From an uncultured Lachnospira sp. (lineage in GTDB: Bacteria; Bacillota; Clostridia; Lachnospirales; Lachnospiraceae), in NCBI GenBank assembly GCA_947306285.1, contig CAMZGB010000017.1, forward strand, positions 1 to 16,539: 16,539 bases of DNA. Reading direction: 5' to 3'. The notes below the pieces were generated by a model. The model was given only the letters and a program-made list of their open reading frames with translations, did not search any database and was not told where the DNA came from. Of this stretch, positions 1-6,922 are shown in pieces (within the stretch, counting starts at the first letter, position 1; each line of letters begins with the position of its first letter). A program made the translations under genes and the position numbers.

Positions 1-15
1 CTGTTATAGGACACA

Positions 16-61
16 GTCGCACTCATAGGCACTGGCATAATGCCAGTACCTATATTGCGAC
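16..61. repeat. Long hairpin / near-perfect inverted repeat in the leader
   Basis: GTCGCA at 16-21 pairs with TGCGAC at 56-61. After a small asymmetric bulge, ATAGGCACTGGCA at 25-37 pairs with TGCCAGTACCTAT at 41-53 with a single C-A mismatch and a TAA loop. That gives about 18 base pairs. No T-run follows on the + strand, so it is not a standard intrinsic terminator for an upstream gene. It may be an operator, a structured leader or the end of a repeat element. The sequence does not decide between these. Confidence 0.7.
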
Positions 62-78
62 AGCTCATTACATTCGCA

Positions 79-156
79 AAATTTACAAGTTCTATTATAG
101 GAACTTTATCTCGACACAATTTGGTCGTGGTTCCGGAAAGGAGAACTTGTAAATTT
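79..156. repeat. 15-bp perfect inverted repeat around a 48-nt loop
   Basis: AAATTTACAAGTTCT at 79-93 is the exact reverse complement of 142-156. Inside the loop, GGAAC (100-104) and GTTCC (130-134) can also pair, as can CGAC and GTCG nearby. The right arm overlaps a purine-rich GGAAAGGAG stretch (135-143), so folding could hide a ribosome-binding-like sequence. Together with the hairpin at 16-61 this makes the whole leader of the regulator gene highly structured. Confidence 0.75.
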
Positions 157-278
157 CCAATGAAATGTTTATTGAAAGGAGAAACAAAAAGGAAATATTA
201 CAGGGAAAATTGCAGATGAAAATTTGGAATAATAATGGCAAAGAAACTTCTGTACAATTGAATGCAGAGGAGGTCGCA

Positions 279-530
279 ATGAGCAAGAACAGTGAAAAGT
301 ATAGCCAATTATACAAAGAACTCTCAGAACTCATAGGCGACACGGCAACAATCAAACTTTGGGAGAATTACCAAGGGCTCAACATCTCGTTTCCAAAGAA
401 ACTATATTCGAATGAATACGTAAAGAAATTCATTTTGGAGAATAAAAACAAAATGAGTGTTCAGGATATGGCGAAGGAAGTGGGATTGTCTGATCGAAGG
501 GTAAGACAAATCTTGAAGGAAGGTAAATAA
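279..530 (+). CDS. Mor-like helix-turn-helix transcriptional regulator
   Basis: Small predicted cytoplasmic DNA-binding protein of 84 residues. The first part (YSQLYKELSELIGDTATIK) followed by a segment with a conserved-looking LNISFPKKLYS resembles the Mor transcription activator family (phage Mu Mor/C type). The C-terminal part (MAKEVGLSDRRVRQILK) is a clear helix-turn-helix. Such proteins are common in Firmicutes, often near mobile elements, but no phage or transposase gene is visible here. The start at 279 is chosen because AGAGGAGG lies at 266-273 with 5-nt spacing. The same frame is open upstream to an ATG at 165, and another in-frame ATG lies at 216, so a longer form of up to 121 residues is possible. 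The inverted repeats upstream could be its operator. Target genes are unknown. Confidence 0.75.
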   Translation: MSKNSEKYSQLYKELSELIGDTATIKLWENYQGLNISFPKKLYSNEYVKKFILENKNKMSVQDMAKEVGLSDRRVRQILKEGK

Positions 531-533
531 ATA

Positions 534-554
534 GTGGGGGCCAAGAGCCCCCGC
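534..554. other. GC-rich hairpin after the regulator gene
   Basis: GGGGGC at 536-541 pairs with GCCCCC at 547-552, extended by a G-C and a T-G pair at the base. It stands out in AT-rich DNA. It begins 3 bases after the regulator stop codon, so it probably protects or terminates that transcript. It is followed by TGTAAAAAAA rather than a T-run on the + strand, so efficient termination is doubtful. Confidence 0.55.
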
Positions 555-587
555 TGTAAAAAAAGCATAATTAAAAGGAGGATTATT

Positions 588-1340
588 ATGTTTAAAAGAA
601 AAAATGCTTGGCTTTGTGCACTTGTTTTAATTCTAGGATGTTTTGTCCTAGTGGGCTGTGGAGAAACTGATTTTAATGGGACTTATACAGGCTCTAAGGT
701 ATCAGGTAGTAAAAAAATAGATATTACTGCCGAGGTGAAAAAAGGAAATCTAGAAGTGTCTCTTAAAACATATAACCTAAACGATGAAGGCAATGTGGAA
801 GATGACAGTGATCCTATAACATATCAGTACTCGGACAAGTACAAAAAAGATAAGTCGGGAAAATCTATCAGTATACCTGAAGATGCAAATGGTGAATCTG
901 CTGAATTGTTATCGGAGGATGGTGACTACTATTTAATAATAAAAGAAGGTAAGAAAAGATCCTTTAAAATAGCATTAGAAAAGGGTGATAAAAAGGACAC
1001 AGATAAAGCTGATAAAAAGAAAACGGAAAAAGTAAAAAAAGAAGTACGTATGGCTACAATATTGGCAGAACCTGCTGATTCTTCGTGGAATGGTCACTAT
1101 ACTGGAAAAGATGTTGAGTATGGCGATGATAAAGTTGATGTTACAATACAAGATGGCGACGCCTTGATTGTTGAAGACATTAGTTCATACGAAGGTAAAT
1201 GTTTATCAATAGAGAAAGATAAAAAAATATATATAGATACAGGAAAGGATTATAATTTTGAGATGAAAAAATTTGCAGGAAAGTTATATTTAGATAGAAT
1301 AGGTGACTTTGATAAGAAATATGAAATTACTAAAAAATAA
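588..1340 (+). CDS. Lipoprotein of unknown function with two repeated domains
   Basis: Predicted surface lipoprotein of 250 residues. The start at 588 is supported by AAAGGAGG just upstream and opens a type II signal peptide: a basic N-terminus, a hydrophobic core and lipobox LVGC with the modified cysteine near residue 24. The mature protein has two related halves. The first opens with DFNGTYTGSKV just after the lipobox and the second with SWNGHYTGKDV near residue 168; each is followed by a segment of alternating beta-strand character. A lysine- and aspartate-rich linker (KGDKKDTDKADKKKTEKVKK) separates them. This looks like an internal duplication of a small beta-rich domain exposed outside the membrane. 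I do not recognise the family. It lies 57 bp after the regulator with no clear promoter of its own, so co-transcription is possible, and it ends at a strong terminator. Confidence 0.85.
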   Translation: MFKRKNAWLCALVLILGCFVLVGCGETDFNGTYTGSKVSGSKKIDITAEVKKGNLEVSLKTYNLNDEGNVEDDSDPITYQYSDKYKKDKSGKSISIPEDANGESAELLSEDGDYYLIIKEGKKRSFKIALEKGDKKDTDKADKKKTEKVKKEVRMATILAEPADSSWNGHYTGKDVEYGDDKVDVTIQDGDALIVEDISSYEGKCLSIEKDKKIYIDTGKDYNFEMKKFAGKLYLDRIGDFDKKYEITKK

Positions 1341-1356
1341 ATAAGGACTTAATGAG

Positions 1357-1388
1357 AAAGACACCAGCAATTTGCTGGTGTCTTTTTT
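1357..1388 (+). terminator. Rho-independent terminator
   Basis: A 13-bp perfect stem (1357-1369 with 1373-1385, core GACACCAGCA/TGCTGGTGTC) with a 3-nt loop runs straight into six Ts (1383-1388). It closes the lipoprotein transcript. The A-rich left flank means it could also act weakly from the opposite side. Confidence 0.95.
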
Positions 1389-1412
1389 GTTTGTAAGATA
1401 AAGTCTTTTTTC

Positions 1413-1440
1413 TTGATATACATCACCCAAATGGTATAAT
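1413..1440 (+). promoter_or_regulatory. Sigma-A type promoter with extended -10
   Basis: The -35 is TTGATA (1413-1418), the spacer is 16 bp and the -10 is TATAAT (1435-1440), preceded by TGG to make TGgTATAAT. It lies just after the previous terminator and about 30 bp before the start codon at 1470. Confidence 0.85.
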
Positions 1441-1469
1441 AGCAAAGAATAAGTTTTAGGAGAGAAATA

Positions 1470-2669
1470 ATGAGTTGTTTTTATCCGGCAGATATACTTT
1501 TGCCGAAGAATGCTACAAAGGAAGATATGCAAAAGTGGGCGGTTATTGCCTGCGATCAGTACACTTCAGACGAGGAGTATTGGGAGGATGTGAAGGAGAT
1601 AGTGGGAGATGCACCATCTTCTCTAAACATTATGCTTCCTGAAATATACCTTGAGAAAGATAATACAGAAAAGATTAAAAAGATAAATGCCACAATGCAG
1701 GAGTACTTGGATAATGATATGTTTGAAGAGTATAAGGATGCAATGATTTATGTTGAGCGTCAGGTGGGCGACAAGGTTCGTAAAGGCTTGGTTGGAATGG
1801 TTGACCTAGAGGAATACGACTATACAGCTGGTAGCCAGACTTTGATTCGTGCTACGGAAGCTACCATTATTGATAGACTTCCTCCTCGAATTGAGATTCG
1901 TAAAAATGCGCCACTTGAAATGCCACATATTTTGATGCTTTTCAATGACGCAAACAAGACTATCGTTGCGCCACTAGAGGCTCGAAAGGACGAGTTGGAA
2001 GTGGTTTACGACTTTGACCTAATGAAAGATGGCGGTCATATAACTGGATATTTATTAACTAAAGAGATGCAGCAGGGTGTGGAAAGAGCGTTAGACAAAT
2101 TCGCCGAAGAAAACGATGGCTTGCAGTTTGCCGTGGGCGATGGAAATCATTCTTTGGCGGCGGCGAAGGCATGTTATGAGCGTGACAAGAATCCGCTAAA
2201 CAGATACGCATTAGTTGAAATTGAAAACGTGCACAATAGTGCTCAGGAATTTGAATCAATCTTCCGTGTGCTATTCAACGTGGACACAGACAACTTCCTA
2301 GAGGAGTTTAAAGAATATACAAAGCAGAACGGTATGGGTGGAATGCAGAAATTCAAATACTACGCCGGCGAAGAAGAGGGCGAGTTTGAGGTGAAAGCTA
2401 CTGCAAAACTTCCAGTTGGAACGCTTCAAGGATTTATAGACCTTTATATAGAAGAAAACCCTGAAGTAAAAGTGGATTACATTCATGGACAGAATGTGGT
2501 TAAGAAACTTGCGAAGAAAGAAAATACACTTGGATTTATATATGAAGGAATAAAAAAAGACAATTTCTTCGACGCTATCATCCAGGATGGATCGCTTCCA
2601 AGAAAGACTTTTTCTATGAATGAGGCAGATGAGAAGAGATTCTATATAGAGACACGAAGAATTAAATAA
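1470..2669 (+). CDS. DUF1015 family protein
   Basis: Predicted cytoplasmic protein of 399 residues, a usual length for the DUF1015 family, whose biochemical role is not established. Recognised by the N-terminal FYPADILLPKNAT segment, the AVIACDQYTSDEEYW stretch (residues 24-38), SLNIMLPEIYLE and the motif GDGNHS at residues 223-228, which sits where the family carries its conserved acidic/histidine signature. There is no signal peptide or membrane segment. AGGAG lies 5 to 8 bases before the ATG at 1470. It has its own strong promoter and no partner within 80 bp, so it looks monocistronic. In anaerobes DUF1015 genes often sit near amino-acid or serine metabolism genes, but nothing adjacent here supports a specific pathway. 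Confidence 0.9.
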   Translation: MSCFYPADILLPKNATKEDMQKWAVIACDQYTSDEEYWEDVKEIVGDAPSSLNIMLPEIYLEKDNTEKIKKINATMQEYLDNDMFEEYKDAMIYVERQVGDKVRKGLVGMVDLEEYDYTAGSQTLIRATEATIIDRLPPRIEIRKNAPLEMPHILMLFNDANKTIVAPLEARKDELEVVYDFDLMKDGGHITGYLLTKEMQQGVERALDKFAEENDGLQFAVGDGNHSLAAAKACYERDKNPLNRYALVEIENVHNSAQEFESIFRVLFNVDTDNFLEEFKEYTKQNGMGGMQKFKYYAGEEEGEFEVKATAKLPVGTLQGFIDLYIEENPEVKVDYIHGQNVVKKLAKKENTLGFIYEGIKKDNFFDAIIQDGSLPRKTFSMNEADEKRFYIETRRIK

Positions 2670-2685
2670 CATCGTGATAAAGCAT

Positions 2686-2714
2686 TTGATATAGGGTATT
2701 TTATAGTTTATAAT
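2686..2714 (+). promoter_or_regulatory. Sigma-A type promoter
   Basis: TTGATA (2686-2691), a 17-bp spacer and a perfect TATAAT (2709-2714), located 43 bp before the chosen start of the secreted protein gene. Confidence 0.85.
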
Positions 2715-2757
2715 AAAATATCATAATAGGTGTATGAAAAATGAAAGGACTAAAAAG

Positions 2758-3834
2758 ATGAAAAAACTTACGTTAATAATGGTAATAGTATTAGCTGTAA
2801 CTACTTGTATGTCGTTCACTGCTATGGCTGAAGAGCCAACCACTAAGGAAAGTGGTGTTTCTTGGGGTGATGACAATTTTGCAGGTAGACTTTCTGTTGT
2901 TCCTGTAAAAAGCGATTTGAGCAATTACAGTTCTTATAAGGAAAAAACATATGAAGTAGCGGCAGATGGTTTTATGTACTTCAAATTAGAGTTGACAGGT
3001 ACAGATAAAGTTGAGGGTGCAAATACAGCATTAGATATTATTGAAATCAAGGGCTATGATGGAGTTTCATCTTCAGATGTTACGGACTTACAGTATAAAG
3101 ATGCTTCAGGTACATGGGTTGATGGCAGTGCACTTACAGGAAGTGGTGTTGAAAAGACTCTTAACAATAATGCCAATCATACTTTGTATTTCAAAGCAAA
3201 GTTTAGCAAAGATGGAAGATATTCTGTGAAGGGTATAGTGGTATATAATAATTCTGGAAAAGAAGCTGTTGTTAGATACTACAATATTAGTAATGGACAG
3301 TTTATGGTAACTCAAAATGATGCATATAATCTTGAGGACTTTAAATCAACCGAACCATATACATATCCAAGTCAGGATGGAAAAATATTTGTAGGTTGGT
3401 ATAGCGACAAAGATTGCACTAATGTAACTACAGCCACATCAGGAGTTGCGTTTGCTAAGTTTGCTGATGCTGCTATTTTGACTGCAAAGGCTCAAACTGA
3501 TAATGATGCAGCACCTACAGCTGTTAGATTTTTAAGTAGTATAGATAGTGATGTTTATCCACGCGCTGGATTTATTATTAACGGAACATATGGAACTCAC
3601 ACTATTACAAACAAAGATAGAAGTGTAACAAAGTGCTATAAGAGTGTTTTGGCAGATGGACAGAAAGTTTTTCCTACTGTATTTAGTAGCGAATCTAAAT
3701 ATATTTATACATACACAATTACTGGTTTAGAGCCTGGAGTAGAATCTACTTGGAACATTACTCCATATCTTATTACACCAGACAATACGAAGGTGCTTGG
3801 AACAGCAGGCGACTTTCATTTTCCTATGAATTAA
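2758..3834 (+). CDS. Secreted protein of unknown function with an InlB-type repeat fragment
   Basis: Exported protein of 358 residues. An N-terminal Sec signal peptide has a KK start, a long hydrophobic core and AMA|EE as the probable cleavage site near residue 24. Residues 30-165 look beta-rich. Residues 200-222 (YPSQDGKIFVGWYSDKDCT) resemble the conserved end of an InlB B-repeat (Listeria-Bacteroides repeat). The remainder has an AVRFLSSIDSD motif (255-265) and GLEPGVESTWNITPYL, a fibronectin- or Ig-like pattern that I associate with secreted proteins of gut Clostridia. There is no sortase motif or transmembrane anchor, so it is probably released or held non-covalently. The start at 2758 is chosen because GAAAGGA lies about 8 bases upstream and the signal peptide begins there; in-frame ATGs at 2734 is 8 codons earlier. 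It is followed 29 bp later by the phosphoesterase gene and they probably share a transcript. Confidence 0.8.
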   Translation: MKKLTLIMVIVLAVTTCMSFTAMAEEPTTKESGVSWGDDNFAGRLSVVPVKSDLSNYSSYKEKTYEVAADGFMYFKLELTGTDKVEGANTALDIIEIKGYDGVSSSDVTDLQYKDASGTWVDGSALTGSGVEKTLNNNANHTLYFKAKFSKDGRYSVKGIVVYNNSGKEAVVRYYNISNGQFMVTQNDAYNLEDFKSTEPYTYPSQDGKIFVGWYSDKDCTNVTTATSGVAFAKFADAAILTAKAQTDNDAAPTAVRFLSSIDSDVYPRAGFIINGTYGTHTITNKDRSVTKCYKSVLADGQKVFPTVFSSESKYIYTYTITGLEPGVESTWNITPYLITPDNTKVLGTAGDFHFPMN

Positions 3835-3863
3835 TAATTAAATATACGGAGGACGTATTATTA

Positions 3864-4985
3864 ATGGGAATGTATATTTGGTACGGCTTTCTCATATTAA
3901 TGGGATTAGTACAAGCTGTATATTTTATTTTCCGAATTAAGAGATTTAATTTCGTTCAGAAATTATCTCGAGGAAATAAAAAAATCCAATATGCAATAGC
4001 AACAATACCAGTGCTAGCGCTATTTGTGCTAGCACTTTTTAAAATGGTGCCAGTTGTCATTGTGACAATGTATATGATGATTATTTGGATGCTTTGCGAC
4101 TTGGTTGCTATTATAATTAGAAAATTCACTAAGAAGAGTTGCAAGATTTATTGGGCTGGTATAGCAGCGATAGTTATAACTGTTAGTTTCTTTGGTTACG
4201 GTTACTATAAAGCGCATCATATTGTGAAAACTGAAATAAGTGTTAAGACAGATAAAAAGATTGATACTCAAGGAGTTACTTTAAACAAAAAGCCTTTGAA
4301 GATTGCATTGTTTTCAGATTCTCATGTGGGAACAATGTTTGATGGAAAGAAATTCCAAAAAATTTGCAAAGATATAATGAAGAACAATCCAGATATGGTA
4401 GTGATATCTGGTGATTATGTGGATGATGATACTACACGCCAAGATATGATTGATGCCACAAAGGCTTTGGGAGAGATGAAACCTAAACTTGGAAAATATA
4501 TGGCTTTCGGAAATCACGACGGAGCATACTTTAATTATCGAGATTTTTCTACTGACGATTTGAGAAAAGAATTAAAGAAAAACAATGTAACTTTATTAGA
4601 AGATGAAACAATAATGCCTTTTGGTGGTTTCTTCATGGTGGGAAGAAAAGACAAGGGCAACAAAAACAGAAAACCTATTTCAGAACTTATGAAAGATGTA
4701 GATACTAATAAGTACTACACAATTGTTCTAGATCATCAACCAAATGACTTCGATGCGGAAGCGAAGACAAAAGCAGATTTGGTTTTATGTGGACATACTC
4801 ACGGTGGACAGTTGATTCCACTTGGATGGATGACGGATATTTTCCACACAAATGATTGCAGATACGGAGAAGTGAAGAGAGGAAATACTACATTCTTCAC
4901 AAGTTCGGGTATTGCTGGATGGGGCTTGCCATTTAAGACAGGCGCAAAATCAGAATATGTAATCATTAACGTGGATCATAAATAG
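3864..4985 (+). CDS. Membrane-anchored metallophosphoesterase (YkuE/YaeI-like)
   Basis: Calcineurin-like phosphoesterase of 373 residues. The N-terminal third carries about four hydrophobic segments (roughly residues 3-23, 43-60, 62-86 and 97-114). The catalytic domain follows with all expected metal ligands: FSDSHVG (D152, H154), SGDYVDD (D184), GNHDG (N217, H218), LDHQPND (H291) and CGHTHGGQ (H311, H313). This order and the GHTHGG ending fit the YkuE/YaeI subgroup, known for phosphatase activity at the membrane surface; the natural substrate is not deducible. The start at 3864 is taken from GGAGGA at 3848-3853; the frame is open further upstream only inside the preceding gene. A tandem 15-bp repeat at 4011-4040 encodes a doubled VLALF in the second membrane segment. 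No clear terminator follows, only very AT-rich DNA. Confidence 0.92.
   Translation: MGMYIWYGFLILMGLVQAVYFIFRIKRFNFVQKLSRGNKKIQYAIATIPVLALFVLALFKMVPVVIVTMYMMIIWMLCDLVAIIIRKFTKKSCKIYWAGIAAIVITVSFFGYGYYKAHHIVKTEISVKTDKKIDTQGVTLNKKPLKIALFSDSHVGTMFDGKKFQKICKDIMKNNPDMVVISGDYVDDDTTRQDMIDATKALGEMKPKLGKYMAFGNHDGAYFNYRDFSTDDLRKELKKNNVTLLEDETIMPFGGFFMVGRKDKGNKNRKPISELMKDVDTNKYYTIVLDHQPNDFDAEAKTKADLVLCGHTHGGQLIPLGWMTDIFHTNDCRYGEVKRGNTTFFTSSGIAGWGLPFKTGAKSEYVIINVDHK
4011..4040 (+). repeat. Tandem 15-bp repeat forming a terminator-like hairpin inside a gene
   Basis: GTGCTAGCGCTATTT (4011-4025) is followed directly by GTGCTAGCACTTTTT (4026-4040), with 13 of 15 bases identical. Because GCTAGC is itself a palindrome, the two copies can fold AGTGCTAGC (4010-4018) against GCTAGCACT (4028-4036), followed by five Ts. 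The repeat encodes VLALFVLALF within a membrane helix. Confidence 0.85.
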
Positions 4986-5069
4986 ATTGAACAAAAATGT
5001 AGTTAATAAAGCAAAATAAAATAAAAAAGTGATATTTTTTAAAAATATTATAATTTAGTATTAAGTCTA

Positions 5070-5078
5070 TGATATAAT
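5070..5078 (+). promoter_or_regulatory. Extended -10 promoter element
   Basis: TGATATAAT (TG at 5070-5071, TATAAT at 5073-5078), 45 bp before the next start codon. No good -35 hexamer is visible 16-18 bp upstream in the AT-only stretch, which fits an extended -10 promoter. Confidence 0.7.
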
Positions 5079-5122
5079 ACTTAAGAATGATTTTATAAAT
5101 ATTCTTTTAGGAGGAAAAAAGA

Positions 5123-6277
5123 ATGAAGTTTACAAAGAAAATAATTGCTACAGTACTTGTTGTTGCACTTTCAATTGCAGCAGTTCCAGTTATGGGAGCT
5201 ACAGTTGATGCTACAAACACAGTACCTAACAAGAAGAGTCTTATGAAATTAGTTGACGAGTTTTCTACTCCAATTGGTGTGACTGAAGAGTACATCATGA
5301 AGGCTGGACAGACTAAGTCTTATGACTTTAACAAAGTTACTGCTAGAGCGGATATGCTTCGCTTCAAAGCAGAGAAGAAAAAACAGGTTAACAAGATTTC
5401 AAAGAGAATGTTTGGAAAGAAAACTTCTAAAGTTACTCTTTACCCGGGTGAATGGGGAGATTCTCAAGTAGTAATGGAAATTGACAGTATTAAGAAGACT
5501 TCGAAGAAGAATTACTATATTAAGGGTCAAGTTTATTTTTCAAGCGTGACAGGTAATAAGAAGAAACATCTTGTTGGAACATTTAGACTATATGTTTTAA
5601 GAAAAACTAGTGCTAAGTATAAATATGTTGCAACTAAGCTTTCACTTACAACATGGAAGAAAGCTACTACAAAAGCTTCAAAAGTAAATCTATTTGCTAG
5701 CGCTAAAAAGTATAAGAATATTAAAGCAACTATGACATATCAGTTGATTACTGTAAGTGGTGTAGATGGTGCGAAGGCTATCAACAAAACACTTAAAGCT
5801 GATATGGATGGATTCCAGAAGTCGAAGAGTGCTACAAACTTCTATACATGGGTAGCAGAAGACGATGCAAAGAAGATTAAGGATAACTATTACTTCACAG
5901 CCACTTCAAAAGTTAAGTACAATATGAACAATATCTTGAGTGTTCGTATTACTCTTAAGTGGTATGCAGGTGGCGCTGAGAACTCTGATGAGTATGGCTA
6001 TAACTTTAATGCTAAGACTGGCGCTCAGATTGGTATTAAGAATGTTGTAACTGGATCTACTAATACTATAAAGAAGAAAATGTATACAGCTATCAAGAAG
6101 ACTAGTTGGTCAAAATCTTACAAGAAGAAAGCTAAGAAGATTATTAAGAAGACTAAACTAAATAATCTAGAATTCTATATGAAGAATGATAAAGTTATCA
6201 TTTGCTTCGAGCCATATAGTCTAGGCAAAAAGCAGAGATCATTTAAGAGATTCTACATTTTTAGTAAATACTTCTAA
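5123..6277 (+). CDS. Secreted lysine-rich RsiV-like protein (DUF4163/DUF3298)
   Basis: Exported protein of 384 residues, very rich in lysine. Signal peptide: MKFTKK, then a hydrophobic core ending around VMGATVDA (residues 24-31). Residues of about 60-190 form an unrecognised beta-rich region (SKVTLYPGEWGDSQVVMEI, then KGQVYFSSV). From about residue 203 the sequence matches the DUF4163/DUF3298 pair known from RsiV and PdaC: paired helices around INKTLKADMDGFQK, then NILSVRITLKWYAGGAENSD, YNFNAKTGAQIGIKNVV, and a C-terminal FYMKNDKVIICFEPYSLG. RsiV binds lysozyme and restrains sigma V, and PdaC-type proteins carry the module outside the cell. Here there is no transmembrane helix beyond the signal, no sigma factor next door and no deacetylase domain, so the role is probably extracellular ligand binding. 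The strong ribosome site (AGGAGG, 5110-5115) and promoter suggest high expression. Confidence 0.8.
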   Translation: MKFTKKIIATVLVVALSIAAVPVMGATVDATNTVPNKKSLMKLVDEFSTPIGVTEEYIMKAGQTKSYDFNKVTARADMLRFKAEKKKQVNKISKRMFGKKTSKVTLYPGEWGDSQVVMEIDSIKKTSKKNYYIKGQVYFSSVTGNKKKHLVGTFRLYVLRKTSAKYKYVATKLSLTTWKKATTKASKVNLFASAKKYKNIKATMTYQLITVSGVDGAKAINKTLKADMDGFQKSKSATNFYTWVAEDDAKKIKDNYYFTATSKVKYNMNNILSVRITLKWYAGGAENSDEYGYNFNAKTGAQIGIKNVVTGSTNTIKKKMYTAIKKTSWSKSYKKKAKKIIKKTKLNNLEFYMKNDKVIICFEPYSLGKKQRSFKRFYIFSKYF

Positions 6278-6297
6278 AAATAGGGAGGAAAGTAGAA

Positions 6298-6837
6298 ATG
6301 GGAAATAAATACGAAGGTACAAAAACAGAACAAAACTTGCGTGAAGCTTTTGCAGGCGAGTCTCAAGCTAGAAATAAATATACTTACTTTGCATCAGTTG
6401 CAAAGAAGGCTGGCTATGAGCAGATTGCAGCATTGTTTTTAAAGACTGCTGACAATGAAAAAGAGCATGCAAAACTTTGGTTTAAAGAATTAGAAGAACT
6501 TGGAACTACTGAGGAAAACTTGGCAGCAGCAGCTGAAGGCGAAAACTTTGAGTGGACTGATATGTATGACAGAATGGCAAAGGAAGCTGACGAAGAGGGA
6601 TTCCCAGAGTTAGCAGAAAAGTTTAGAGGTGTGGCTGCTATCGAGAAGGCACACGAAGAGAGATATCGTAAGCTTTTAGAGAATGTTGAGACTAAACAGG
6701 TATTTGAAAAAGCTGGCGTTACTATGTGGGAGTGTAGAAACTGTGGACATATCGTTATTGGTGAAAAGGCTCCAGAGATTTGCCCAGTATGTGCGCATCC
6801 ACAAAGCTTCTTTGAAGTGAAAGAAGAGAATTACTAA
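6298..6837 (+). CDS. Rubrerythrin
   Basis: Cytoplasmic non-haem di-iron peroxidase of 179 residues, used by anaerobes to reduce hydrogen peroxide. The four-helix ferritin-like domain carries the iron ligands in GESQARNKY (E21), NEKEHAK (E54, H57) and AAIEKAHEERY (E116, H119). The C-terminal rubredoxin-like domain has ECRNCG (C146, C149) and ICPVCAHPQ (C162, C165), which bind one iron. Domain order and length are those of classical rubrerythrin. GGAGG lies about 10 bases before the ATG. It follows the RsiV-like gene by 20 bp with no promoter between, so it may be read from the same promoter, and it ends in a terminator. Its presence is a marker of an obligate or near-obligate anaerobe. Confidence 0.97.
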   Translation: MGNKYEGTKTEQNLREAFAGESQARNKYTYFASVAKKAGYEQIAALFLKTADNEKEHAKLWFKELEELGTTEENLAAAAEGENFEWTDMYDRMAKEADEEGFPELAEKFRGVAAIEKAHEERYRKLLENVETKQVFEKAGVTMWECRNCGHIVIGEKAPEICPVCAHPQSFFEVKEENY

Positions 6838-6857
6838 AAGTAAATACTCTATATTAT

Positions 6858-6885
6858 AAAAAGAGCCATTCAGGTGGCTCTTTTT
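6858..6885 (+). terminator. Rho-independent terminator
   Basis: An 11-bp perfect stem (6858-6868 with 6875-6885, AAAAAGAGCCA/TGGCTCTTTTT) with a 6-nt loop ends in five Ts. It closes the rubrerythrin transcript. The A-run on the left makes it potentially bidirectional. Confidence 0.95.
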
Positions 6886-6895
6886 GTGTATTTTA

Positions 6896-6904
6896 TGTTA
6901 TAAT
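6896..6904 (+). promoter_or_regulatory. Extended -10 promoter for the acetyltransferase/c-di-AMP operon
   Basis: TGTTATAAT (TG at 6896-6897, TATAAT at 6899-6904) lies directly after the terminator. No convincing -35 is present. Transcription would start about 12 nt before the start codon at 6923, giving a very short leader. No other promoter is obvious until after 13846, so it could serve all eight genes. Confidence 0.65.
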
Positions 6905-6922
6905 TAAAAATGGTGAGTAATT

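Noticed and set aside
160..219. A 19-codon leader peptide overlapping an in-frame ATG of the regulator frame (ATGA at 216-219)
   Set aside because: The purine-rich stretch is about 16 bases from its ATG, too far for a normal ribosome site, and nothing in the peptide suggests attenuation.
534..587. GTG start extending the first lipoprotein by 18 codons
   Set aside because: It runs through a GC-rich hairpin, has no ribosome site and would bury the signal peptide; ATG at 588 has AAAGGAGG.
2059..2259. Minus-strand open frame inside the DUF1015 gene
   Set aside because: Shadow of the coding frame on the other strand; no ribosome site and no recognisable protein.
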